From NCBI GenBank assembly GCA_014155875.1, contig JACEFZ010012659.1, forward strand, positions 186,001 to 250,000: a stretch of DNA of 64,000 bases, written 5' to 3'. Positions 54,242-64,000 of the stretch are shown in pieces; within the stretch, counting starts at the first letter, position 1, and every line of letters starts with the position of its first letter. The DNA is from Cepaea nemoralis (taxonomy: Eukaryota; Mollusca; Gastropoda; Stylommatophora; Helicidae). The notes beneath the pieces were generated by a model that saw nothing but the letters and a program-made list of their open reading frames with translations, was not told where the DNA came from and made no database searches. Position numbers and translations under genes: made by a program.

Positions 54242-55090
54242 TGTACTCGGCTCGCGATGATGGTGGAATTCTGCAAGAGGGCGTCTGATTGGTCTGGAAC
54301 TCTGGGACCCCAGTATAAAAGGCCCCGCACAGGTAGAACTGGCCTTTTCCGTAGTCCACCACACTGAGTGACAAGGCGCCAATGCCTATTTCTATTGTGT
54401 GTTTAGTAGTTAGACCCTGAAGTTTTGCGGTGGAATTTCAATTTGCTGAAAAGAGCTGGCACAACAGAGTACACAGTAAACAGTGAGTACAAGACGTGCA
54501 GCAAGAAATGGAAAAGCCAGAATTCTAGTTTTAGATTTTAGATTTTCCTGGGTTTTTTGGTGGACTAGAAGTTTTTGATAAATTAGTTTTAGTGGATCAG
54601 TTGTTGGTGGATTAGTGTTTGGTAGATTGTAGCTTTTACTGGATTAGAAGTTTTTGCTACACTTAGGAATTTGGTTTGTTAGGTTAGTGTCTTTGCTGTT
54701 TGATTTTTGCTGTATCCTAATTTCTTTGTTGATGCTACATGTCTGTATATTATTGTGAAGTTTAGAAGTTTAATAAACAAATGATGCTTGTGTTACTCTT
54801 ACTTTGTTGTTTAGTTGATAGACTCTAGTTATAGTCATTGGTGTTAGAACAGCCCTTGGAGTAATTCTTTGTCTGGGATTGGAGAATATTGTTCTAATCC
54901 CCTGTCGGCCCACCCTGGACCTTCTTAAACCTTAATTCTTTTCTATTCTTGTTAACCGAGGACGGTGAGAGGTTCTTTCTCTTTATTCATTTTCTTCTTT
55001 GGCCCTACGCAGTCAGGGTTTGCGCTCTTCTCCTCACATCACCGTAGCAGAAGTAAGTGGTCCTTGCTTCCTGTTATACCTCTGTTTTCA
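54242..55090 (+). repeat. 3' LTR of the gypsy element
   Basis: 849 bp, same length as the 5' LTR. Poly(A) signal AATAAA at 54772-54777. Confidence 0.93.
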
Positions 55091-58000
55091 TATGTATCAG
55101 TTGTTTCCCACCATACAGTGGCTGTTACAGTGTTGTTACATGTATGTATTAGTTGTTTCCCACCATACCGTGGCTGTTACAGTAATGTTACATGTATGTA
55201 TCAGTTGTTTCCCACCATACCGTGGCTGTTACAGTGTTGTTACATGTATGTATCAGTTGTTTCCCACCATACAGTGGCTGTTACAGTGTTGTTACATGTA
55301 TGTATCAGTTGTTTCCCACCATACCGTGGCTGTTACAGTGTTGTTACATGTATGTATTAGTTGTTTCCCACCATACCGTGGCTGTTACAGTGTTGTTACA
55401 TGTATGTATCAGTTGTTTCCCACCATACAGTGGCTGTTACAGTGTTGTTACATGTATGTATCAGTTGTTTCCCACCATACCGTGGCTGTTACAGTGCTGT
55501 TACATGTATGTATTAGTTGTTTCCCACCATACCGTGGCTGTTACAGTGTTGTTACATGTATCAGTTGTTTCCCACCATAGTGTGGCTGTTACAGTGTTGT
55601 TACATGTATGTATCAGTTGTTTCCCACCATACAGTGGCTGTTACAGTGTTGTTACATGTATGTATTAGTTGTTTCCCGCCATACAGTGGCTGTTACAGTG
55701 TTGTTACATGTATCAATTGTTTACCACCATACCGTGGCTGTTACATTTTGTTACATGTATCAGTTGTTCCCCACCGTACCGTGGCTGTTACAGTGTTGTT
55801 ACCTGTATCAGTTGTTTCCCACCATACCGTGGCTGTTACAGTGTTGTTACATGTATCAGTTGTTCCCCACCATACAGTGCCTTTACAGTGTTGTTACATG
55901 TATGTATCAGTTGTTTCCCACCATACAGTGGCTGTTACAGTGTTGTTACATGTATGTATCAGTTGTTTTCCCACCATACCGTGGCTGTTACAGTGCTGTT
56001 ACATGTATGTATTAGTTGTTTCCCACCATACCGTGGCTGTTACAGTGTTGTTACATGTATCAGTTGTTTCCCACCATAGTGTGGCTGTTACAGTGTTGTT
56101 ACATGTATGTATCAGTTGTTTCCCACCATACAGTGGCTGTTACAGTGTTGTTACATGTATGTATTAGTTGTTTCCCGCCATACAGTGGCTGTTACGGTGC
56201 TGTTACATGTATGTATCAGTTGTTTCCCACCATACCGTGGCTGTTACAGTGTTGTTACATGTATCAATTGTTTAACACCATACCGTGGCTGTTACATTTT
56301 GTTACATGTATCAGTTGTTCCCCACCGTACCGTGGCTGTTACAGTGTTGTTACCTGTATCAGTTGTTTCCCACCATACCGTGGCTGTTACAGTGTTGTTA
56401 CATGTATCAGTTGTTCCCAATCATACAGTGGATGTTACAGTGTTGTTACATGTATCAGTTGTTGCCCACCATACCGTGGATGTTAGAGTGTTGTTACATG
56501 TATCAGTTGTTCCCCACCATACAGTGGCTGTTACTGTGTTGTTACATGTATCAGTTGTTTCCCACCATACAGTGGCTGTTACAGTGTTGTTACATGTATC
56601 AGTTGTTTCCCACCATACCGTGGCTGTTACAGTGTTGTTACATGTATCAGTTGTTCCCCACCATACAGTGGCTGTTACAGTGTTGTTACATATATCAGTT
56701 GTTTCCCACCATACAGTGGCTGTTACTGTGTTGTTACATGTATCAGTTGTTTCCCACCATACAGTGCCTTTACAGTGTTGTTACATGTATGTATCAGTTG
56801 TTTCCCACCATACAGTGGCTGTTACAGTGTTGTTACATGTATGTATCAGTTGTTTCCCACCATACCGTGGCTGTTACAGTGTTGTTACATGTATGTATTA
56901 GTTGTTTCCCACCATACCGTGGCTGTTACAGTGTTGTTACATGTATGTATCAGTTGTTTCCCACCATACAGTGGCTGTTACAGTGTTGTTACATGTATGT
57001 ATCAGTTGTTTCCCACCATACCGTGGCTGTTACAGTGCTGTTACATGTATGTATTAGTTGTTTCCCACCATACCGTGGCTGTTACAGTGTTGTTACATGT
57101 ATCAGTTGTTTCCCACCATAGTGTGGCTGTTACAGTGTTGTTACATGTATGTATCAGTTGTTTCCCACCATACAGTGGCTGTTACAGTGTTGTTACATGT
57201 ATGTATTAGTTGTTTCCCGCCATACAGTGGCTGTTACGGTGCTGTTACATGTATGTATCAGTTGTTTCCCACCATACCGTGGCTGTTACAGTGTTGTTAC
57301 ATGTATCAATTGTTTACCACCATACCGTGGCTGTTACATTTTGTTACATGTATCAGTTGTTCCCCACCGTACCGTGGCTGTTACAGTGTTGTTACCTGTA
57401 TCAGTTGTTTCCCACCATACCGTGGCTGTTACAGTGTTGTTACATGTATCAGTTGTTCCCCACCATACAGTGCCTTTACAGTGTTGTTACATGTATGTAA
57501 CAGTTGTTTCCCACCATACAGTGCCTTTACAGTGTTGTTACATGTATCAGTTGTTTCCCACCATACCGTGGCTGTTACAGTGTTGTTACATGTATCAGTT
57601 GTTCCCAATCATACAGTGGATGTTACAGTGTTGTTACATGTATCAGTTGTTGCCCACCATACCGTGGATGTTAGAGTGTTGTTACATGTATCAGTTGTTC
57701 CCCACCATACAGTGGCTGTTACTGTGTTGTTACATGTATCAGTTGTTTCCCACCATACAGTGGCTGTTACAGTGTTGTTACATGTATCAGTTGTTTCCCA
57801 CCATACCGTGGCTGTTACAGTGTTGTTACATGTATCAGTTGTTCCCCACCATACAGTGGCTGTTACAGTGTTGTTACATATATCAGTTGTTTCCCACCAT
57901 ACAGTGGCTGTTACTGTGTTGTTACATGTATCAGTTGTTTCCCACCATACAGTGCCTTTACAGTGTTGTTACATGTATGTATCAGTTGTTACCCACCATA

Positions 58001-61000
58001 CAGTGGCTATTACAGTGCTATTACATCTATGTATCAGTTGTTTCCCACCATACAGTGGCTGTTACAGTGCTGTTACATCTATGTATCATTTGTTTCCCAC
58101 CATACAGTGGCTGTTACAGTGTTGTTACATGTATGTATCAGGTGTTCTCCACCATACAGTGGCTGTTACAGTGTTGTTACATGTATCAGTTGTTTCCCAC
58201 CATACAGTGGCTGTTACAGTAATGTTACATGTATGTATCAGGTGTTCTCCACCATACAGTGGCTGTTACAGTGTTGTTACATGTATCAGTTGTTTCCCAC
58301 CATACAGTGGCTGTTACTATGTTGTTACATGTATGTATCAGTTGTTTCCCACCATAGTGTGGCTGTTACAGTGTTGTTACATGTATGTATCAGTTGTTTC
58401 CCACTATACAGTGGCTGTTACAGTGTTGTTACATGTATGTATTAGTTGTTTCCCGCCATACAGTGGCTGTTACGGTGCTGTTACATGTATGTATCAGTTG
58501 TTTCCCACCATACCGGGGCTGTTACAGTGTTGTTACATGTATCAGTTGTTTCCACCATACCGTGGCTGTTACAGTGTTGTTACATGTATCAGTTGTTTCC
58601 CACCATACCGTGGATGTTACAGTGTTGTTACATGTATCAGTTGTTCCCCACCATACAGTGGTTGTTACTGTGTTGTTACATGTATCAGTTGTTTCCCACC
58701 ATACAGTGGCTGTTACAGTGTTGTTACATGTATCAGTTGTTTCCCACCATACCGTGGCTGTTACAGTGTTGTTACATGTATCAGTTGTTCCCCACCATAC
58801 AGTGGCTGTTACAGTGTTGTTACATGTATCAGATGTTTCCCACCATACAGTGGCTGTTACTGTGTTGTTACATGTATCAGTTGTTTCCCACCATACAGTG
58901 GCTGTTACAGTGTTGTTACATGTATCAGTTGTTTCCCACCATACAGTTGCTGTTACAGTGTTGTTACATGTATCAGTTGTTTCCCCACCATACCGTGGCT
59001 GTTACAGTGTTGTTACATGTATCAGTTGTTCCCCACCATACAGTGGTTGTTACAGTGTTGTTTCATGTATCAGTTGTTCACCACCATACAGTGCCTGTTA
59101 CAGTGTTGTTACATGTATCAGTTGTTTCCCACCATACAGTGGCTGTTACTGTGTTGTTACATGTATCAGTTGTTTCCCACCATACAGTGGCTGCTACTAT
59201 GTTGTTACATGTATGTATCAGTTGTTTCCCACCATAGTGTGGCTGTTACAGTGTTGTTACATGTATGTATCAGTTGTTTCCCACCATACAGTGGCTGTTA
59301 CAGTGTTGTTACATGTATGTATTAGTTGTTTCCCGCCATACAGTGGCTGTTACGGTGCTGTTACATGTATGTATCAGTTGTTTCCCACCATACTGCGGCT
59401 GTTACAGTGTTGTTACATGTATCAGTTGTTTCCCACCATACCGTGGCTGTTACAGTGTTGTTACATGTATCAGTTGTTCCCCACCGTACCGTGGCTGTTA
59501 CAGTGTTGTTACATGTATCAGTTGTTTCCCACCATACCGTGGCTGTTACAGTCTTGTTACATGTATCAGTTGTTCCCCACCATACAGTGCCTTTACAGTG
59601 TTGTTACATGTATGTATCAGTTGTTTCCCACCATACAGTGCCTTTACAGTGTTGTTACATGTATCAGTTGTTTCCCACCATACCGTGGCTGTTACAGTGT
59701 TGTTACATGTATCAGTTGTTCTCCATCATACAGTGGCTGTTACAGTGTTGTTACATGTATCAGTTGTTCCCCACCATACCGTGGATGTTACAGTGTTGTT
59801 ACATGTATCAGTTGTTCCCCACCATACAGTGGCTGTTACTGTGTTGTTACATGTATCAGTTGTTTCCCACCATACAGTGGCTGTTACAGTGTTGTTACAT
59901 GTATCAGTTGTTTCCCACCATACAGTGGCTGTTACAGTGTTGTTACATGTATCAGTTGTTCACCACCATACAGTGGCTGTTACAGTGTTGTTACATGTAT
60001 CAGTTGTTCCCCACCATACAGTGGCTGTTACTGTGTTGTTACATGTATGTATAAGTTGTTTCCCACCATACAGTGGCTGTTACTGTGTTGTTACATCTAT
60101 GTATCAGTTGTTTCCCACCATACCGTGGCTGTTACAGTGTTGTTACATGTATCAGTTGTTTCCCACCATACAGTGGCTGTTACAGTGTTGTTACATGTAT
60201 CAGTTGTTCTCCACCATACAGTGGCTGTTACAGTGTTGTTACATGTATCAGTTGTTCCCCACCATACAGTGGCTGTTACTGTGTTGTTACATGTATGTAT
60301 CAGTTGTTTCCCACCATACAGTGGCTGTTACTGTGTTGTTACATCTATGTATCAGTTGTTTCCTACCATACAGTGGCTGTTACAGTGTTGTTACATGTAT
60401 GTATCAGTTGTTTCCCACCATACAGTGGCTGTTACAGTGTTGTTACATGTATCAGTTGTTTCCCACCATACAGTGGCTGTTACTGTGTTGTTACATGTAT
60501 CAGTTGTTCCCCACCATACAGTGGCTGTTACTGTGTTGTTACATGTATCAGTTGTTTCCCACCATACAGTGGCTGTTACTATGTTGTTACATGTATGTAT
60601 CAGTTGTTTCCCACCATACAGTGGCTGTTACTGTGTTGTTACATGTATGTATCAGTTGTTTCCCACCATACAGTGGCTGTTACAGTGTTGTTACATGTAT
60701 CAGTTGTTTCCAACCATACAGTGGCTGTTACTGTGTTGTTACATGTATCAGTTGTTCCCCACCATACAGTGGCTGTTACTGTATTGTTACATGTATCAGT
60801 TGTTTCCCACCATACAGCGGCTGTTACTGTGTTGTTACATGTATGTATCAGTTGTTTCCCACCATACAGTGGCTGTTACTGTGTTGTTACATGTATGTAT
60901 CAGTTGTTCCCCACCATACAGTGGCTGTTACTGTGTTGTTACATGTATCAGTTGTTCCCCACCATACAGTGGCTGTTACTGTGTTGTTACATGTATCAGT

Positions 61001-61168
61001 TGTTCCCCACCATACAGTGGCTGTTACTGTGTTGTTACATGTATCAGTTGTTCCCCACCATACAGTGGCTGTTACTGTGTTGTTACATGTATCAGTTGTT
61101 TCCCACCATACAGTGGCTGTTACTGTGTTGTTACTTGTATCAGGTGTTTCCCACCATACCGGGGCTGT
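55091..61168. repeat. 48/52-bp satellite, main block
   Basis: About 120 monomers. 52-bp monomers (with gtat) dominate the left, 48-bp the right. Higher-order structure is visible: a marker string (catagtgtggctgttac, a cccgccatac monomer two units later) recurs near 55570, 56075, 57115, 58345 and 59230, and tcaattgtttaccacc/acattttgttac recurs near 55713, 56265 and 57305. All three plus-strand frames lack stops in the monomer, which gives artefactual frames of up to 979 codons. Confidence 0.95.
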
Positions 61169-62742
61169 CTCCCCCGATGTGTCTCCACCTTGCCGTGGTG
61201 GGGGAGCTTGCGTGTCAAATCGACCCCATGTGCTTGCCGATGGATGAAAACTACATATCGGACAGCTTATGGGATAGGGGCCAGACTAAGAGAGACACAA
61301 CCTGCTGCTCTGCAGGTAGACTGAGGATAGCAGTCAAAAGTTTAAAGCAGGCGCACGAAGGCAGAAGTTCTTGGTCCGGACAATACTCTAAGGCTCTCTG
61401 TCGAGGGCTTAGGCTGAACGCCTCTAAGCCACAAACCCTCGGATGTGAGAGCCAGGCCGATACCCACCTACCGAAAAATAGTGGTGAGATACTGAGCACG
61501 CTACATGCCCATTTCTGATACTTGTTCGAAGGCTCTCAGCTGGGGGATATGATGGATTCCCGGATGAGAGGGCCTGGCCGTTTCTCGTTCTCTGCTGCAC
61601 GGAGGTAAGGTGCTGAGCCGGCAGCACATGTAGCCTACCCCGTGAGCGAGTACAAAAAGGCAGAAAAGTGCCCCAATCGAATGAAATGGTTACGAAAATT
61701 GTCTGTATCTAACTCATAGAGAGTGTAGACAAAAGTGGAAAAACGTCTCAATAACACGAAATGGAACGCACGGCTAGCGAATCCATTCTGTAGTCCGAAG
61801 TCCGAAGCGAAAGCTTACCGGGTGGATGTCGTCTGAAGTCTGACCATTCCTGGTGTGTGCTTGAGCGACCAGTGGCAAGCGAGATGCCCAACACATGGAA
61901 GTGAGGAACTAAAGCAGCCATGAGCAGGACGTGGCAACTCCTCGGGTGAGCCCAGTCTCAGAGCAATATGTGCCGGCTCTGCAATTATGGAAGCCTCCTT
62001 GGATAGCAGGGAACGCCCATGGCCTGCCCCTGCCTTCCCATGAGGTTTGACCGTGATGTCGATGATCGTTCTATCTTGATCAGCTGAGATGTGGGCGACA
62101 TCACAACAATAAGTCTAACGTGTCTCGAAACCCGAGGAAGGCTAACCTCATTAAAAAATGCCCGCTGAAGTCGGAAGTGCCATCCTACGGGAGGCAAACT
62201 AAAAATTGGCACTACGCATTTACGTCCGAGTGAAATGTCTCGTCCGATTGTCTCTCGTGCCTGGAACAGTTCTGACAGGCGCAACGACAAGCACATGTCC
62301 ATGTCGAAAACTCGCTGAGTGGATATTGTCTACAGACCTGTCTGGTTTGTGCGGGAACGGCCCGGGGCGAACGAAATCCCAATATATTGAAGTGAGGAAT
62401 TAAAGCAGCCATGAGCAGGACGTGACGATTCCCTCGGTGAGCCCAGCACCAGGGCGCTATGTGTCGGCCCTGCAATTATGGAAGCAACCTTGGATGGCGG
62501 AAAATGCCATGGACTGTCCCTGCCTTCCTTTAAGGGTTGACCGTTGTCTTCGACCGTTCCAACTTGACCAGCTGGGTTGTGGATGGTTCCGAAAAAGTGA
62601 GAGTCTCCCAGGAATGCTACCTGGTCAAAAATAAGTACGCTATAGCCGGATGTGTCAGCCTACGGGTTTTGGCCCAAAGGCGCATAACAGACACACCGCA
62701 ATCACATTTGAAAAAACACTCCGGATGAACGCAAAGAAGAAG
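61169..62742 (+). mobile_element. Retroposon-D, full length, inserted in the satellite
   Basis: 1574 bp. Preceded by ataccggggctgt (61156-61168) and followed by ataccgtggctgt (62743-62755), a 13-bp TSD with one mismatch formed from a satellite monomer. Begins CTCCCCCGATG, ends aaagaagaaga. The first 38 bases form a nested hairpin: CTCCCCC (61169-61175) with GGGGGAG (61200-61206), CCAC (61185-61188) with GTGG (61195-61198). Internally repetitive in its 3' half. No convincing open frame. Confidence 0.87.
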
Positions 62743-62835
62743 ATACCGTGGCTGTTACAGTGTTATTACATGTATGTATCAATTGTTCCCCACCATACAG
62801 TGGCTGTTACAGTGTTGTTACATGTATCAGTTGTT
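62743..62835. repeat. 48/52-bp satellite, right remnant
   Basis: Two monomers after retroposon-D, ending in ttgttgttgttgac; shows that the array extended across the insertion point. Confidence 0.9.
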
Positions 62836-62839
62836 GTTG

Positions 62840-64000
62840 TTGACTATAGGCATATGGAAAGCCACACAATAAATCAGATTAAAATGGACTGACCAAATGA
62901 TCGCGACAAAAACTCCGAGCTGGGCAAATCAAACGTAAAAGAAAAGAAAATTGGGTCTGGTGGGGGTCACTGAGGAGAAAGATGAAATTGCAGCGTGAAG
63001 GTGGATCTGTATCATTCTGCAGGAACCAGTCATGGCTTGTGTATCCTTTGTTGGTCATCAGTTCCCTCACAGTTGATGTAGCACTGGACTTCCTAAGTCT
63101 CCTAGGGCCATTGGTAATTTGTGTGGTATACTGACTCACAAGCCGTTACTAGCTGTCAAGATCTCCTCAAATTGAAACTAAATTGTACTAGAACGTAAAC
63201 CACTGGTACCATTAATACTTGGGGGATAGTGGACAATCAACACCGCCCCGGATTGGAAAACACACACTTCAGGAATCAAGAGCGGATATGGGGTAAAACT
63301 TCAACACGGAGAAAGCTGAGATATAAACAGCTACAATCGATTTCCGGCCTCATTTGTAACAACAAAACAGCGACTGGTCACAAACCAAGATGTGCATGCA
63401 GAATGGTAGCTTTTAACTCGCCACGACTAAGTGAGAACATTGTCTAAAGAGAAGAAGGACCATACATGCAGCAGCCAGTATTTGGAAACAACCAAATCTA
63501 AGACCTTACTTCTTGGTGATGTCAAATGTTGACACGTATTGTGAAGCTGTCGTGTTTTGATGAGGTGAATATAATTTAGTTTAAATCTTAGATTAAATGT
63601 GAGCCTATTTTTCCTAGAAGAAGATTTGGTAAGTAGACTAGGTGAACACGTGTGAGGAATTCTTAAGGAGTTAATTTAATTGTTATAGTTTATAGATAAA
63701 CTATTAATTAAGAATACCCATAATGAATTTAACTTCTCCCAGCTAAACAACTTAGTTAATGTATAAAACATTAGACACATGTTATACATTTTATTTCTTA
63801 AGCATGAAACTGAATCTACAATGAATTAGAGTGACTTAAGGAAATTCAGAATTCTTAGTACAGTGGTAAGGACATAATGTTTATGGCCCACTGGTAAGAT
63901 TAAAAACTAGTTTACATGTGCCATCACTAATAGAGAATTTAGTGGAATGTGTATAGTCAAGTAGATGGAGCACATAAGTCAGTAGATTTAATTGTGACAT
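62840..64000. other. Intergenic, nothing recognised
   Basis: AT content rises after 63550. Small open frames (62879-63139 minus, 63229-63447 plus) lack domains I know. No array. Confidence 0.4.

Larger units (their letters stand above)
47361..55090 (+). mobile_element. Ty3/gypsy LTR retrotransposon, apparently intact and young
   Basis: 7730 bp with two 849-bp LTRs (47361-48209 and 54242-55090) that I find to differ at two positions (tct/cct near 47505, aat/att near 47790). LTRs run TGTACTCGG ... TTTTCA. The 4-bp TSD TATG (47357-47360 and 55091-55094) restores a normal 52-bp satellite monomer when the element is removed. It carries gag and pol with all catalytic motifs. Order protease-RT-RNase H-integrase defines it as Ty3/gypsy. 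No env-like frame of usual size. Confidence 0.95.

Noticed and set aside
58385..61324. 979-codon open frame (and 755, 660 and 481 codon frames) on the plus strand
   Set aside because: They lie wholly in the 48/52-bp satellite, which is open in three plus frames at once; the translation is a simple repeat and shifts frame whenever a 52-bp unit occurs.
61251..61627. Coding sequence within retroposon-D
   Set aside because: The open frames in this copy are interrupted or shifted in the sister copy at 44356-46161, so no conserved protein is supported.
44356..62742. An 18 kb giant transposon with 1.6-1.8 kb terminal inverted repeats enclosing a satellite and a gypsy element
   Set aside because: Each 'terminal repeat' has its own distinct TSD (gtatccacgtct; ataccg(g/t)ggctgt) and a (GAA)n tail, and satellite units continue beyond the right one. 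They are two independent insertions of one retroposon.

Overview
The window is a repeat-choked stretch of a metazoan nuclear genome. Eukaryotic marks are spliced genes, tRNA-derived SINEs, several non-LTR (LINE) families, LTR retrotransposons, a piggyBac-type DNA transposon and many minisatellites. The repeat spectrum suits an invertebrate, perhaps a lophotrochozoan such as a mollusc, but I cannot fix the species. Host genes are few: a two-exon gene for a small four-helix membrane protein that I recognise as TMEM60 (10116-14220, +), a large repeat-bearing open exon on the minus strand (766-2061), and an intact tRNA-Ser(GCU) gene (42363-42444, -).

Layout. 1-10 kb: minisatellites, the minus-strand exon, short SINE-like insertions with clean target-site duplications (TSDs), a LINE fragment and a fold-back element just upstream of TMEM60. 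10.1-14.2 kb: TMEM60, whose 3.7 kb intron is filled with SINE, LINE and minisatellite DNA. 14.4-18.2 kb: minisatellites and SINE/LINE fragments. 18.5-28.7 kb: one minus-strand LINE broken up by three events: a 6.8 kb gag-protease-only LTR retrotransposon (18603-25382), a SINE (25533-25754), and a 2.2 kb 24-bp satellite (25868-28150) that appears to have grown in frame inside the LINE coding sequence. 28.7-37.8 kb: dispersed repeats and arrays, including a 70-bp array (34.5-35.7 kb). 37.9-42.2 kb: a 52-bp array split by a LINE, itself split by a 2.64 kb piggyBac element at a TTAA site. 44.3-62.8 kb: a 48/52-bp satellite of about 7 kb in total, split by an apparently intact, very young Ty3/gypsy element (47361-55090; LTRs differ at two positions I could see) and by a full-length copy of a 1.6 kb modular retroposon. 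A second full-length copy of that retroposon lies just outside the array in the opposite orientation.

Working names for families defined only inside this window: SINE-B and SINE-C (tRNA-derived), retroposon-D (long 1.6 kb form plus ~130 bp short forms), LINE-A, LINE-G, LINE-H. Recurrent theme: retroelements land in tandem arrays, and tandem arrays arise inside retroelements (LINE-G satellite, 43-bp triplication inside a retroposon-D copy, ~392-bp repeats inside the piggyBac element, 60-bp repeats inside gag). The strongest candidates for something undescribed are the satellite born within a LINE reading frame and retroposon-D with its conserved 5'-terminal hairpin.
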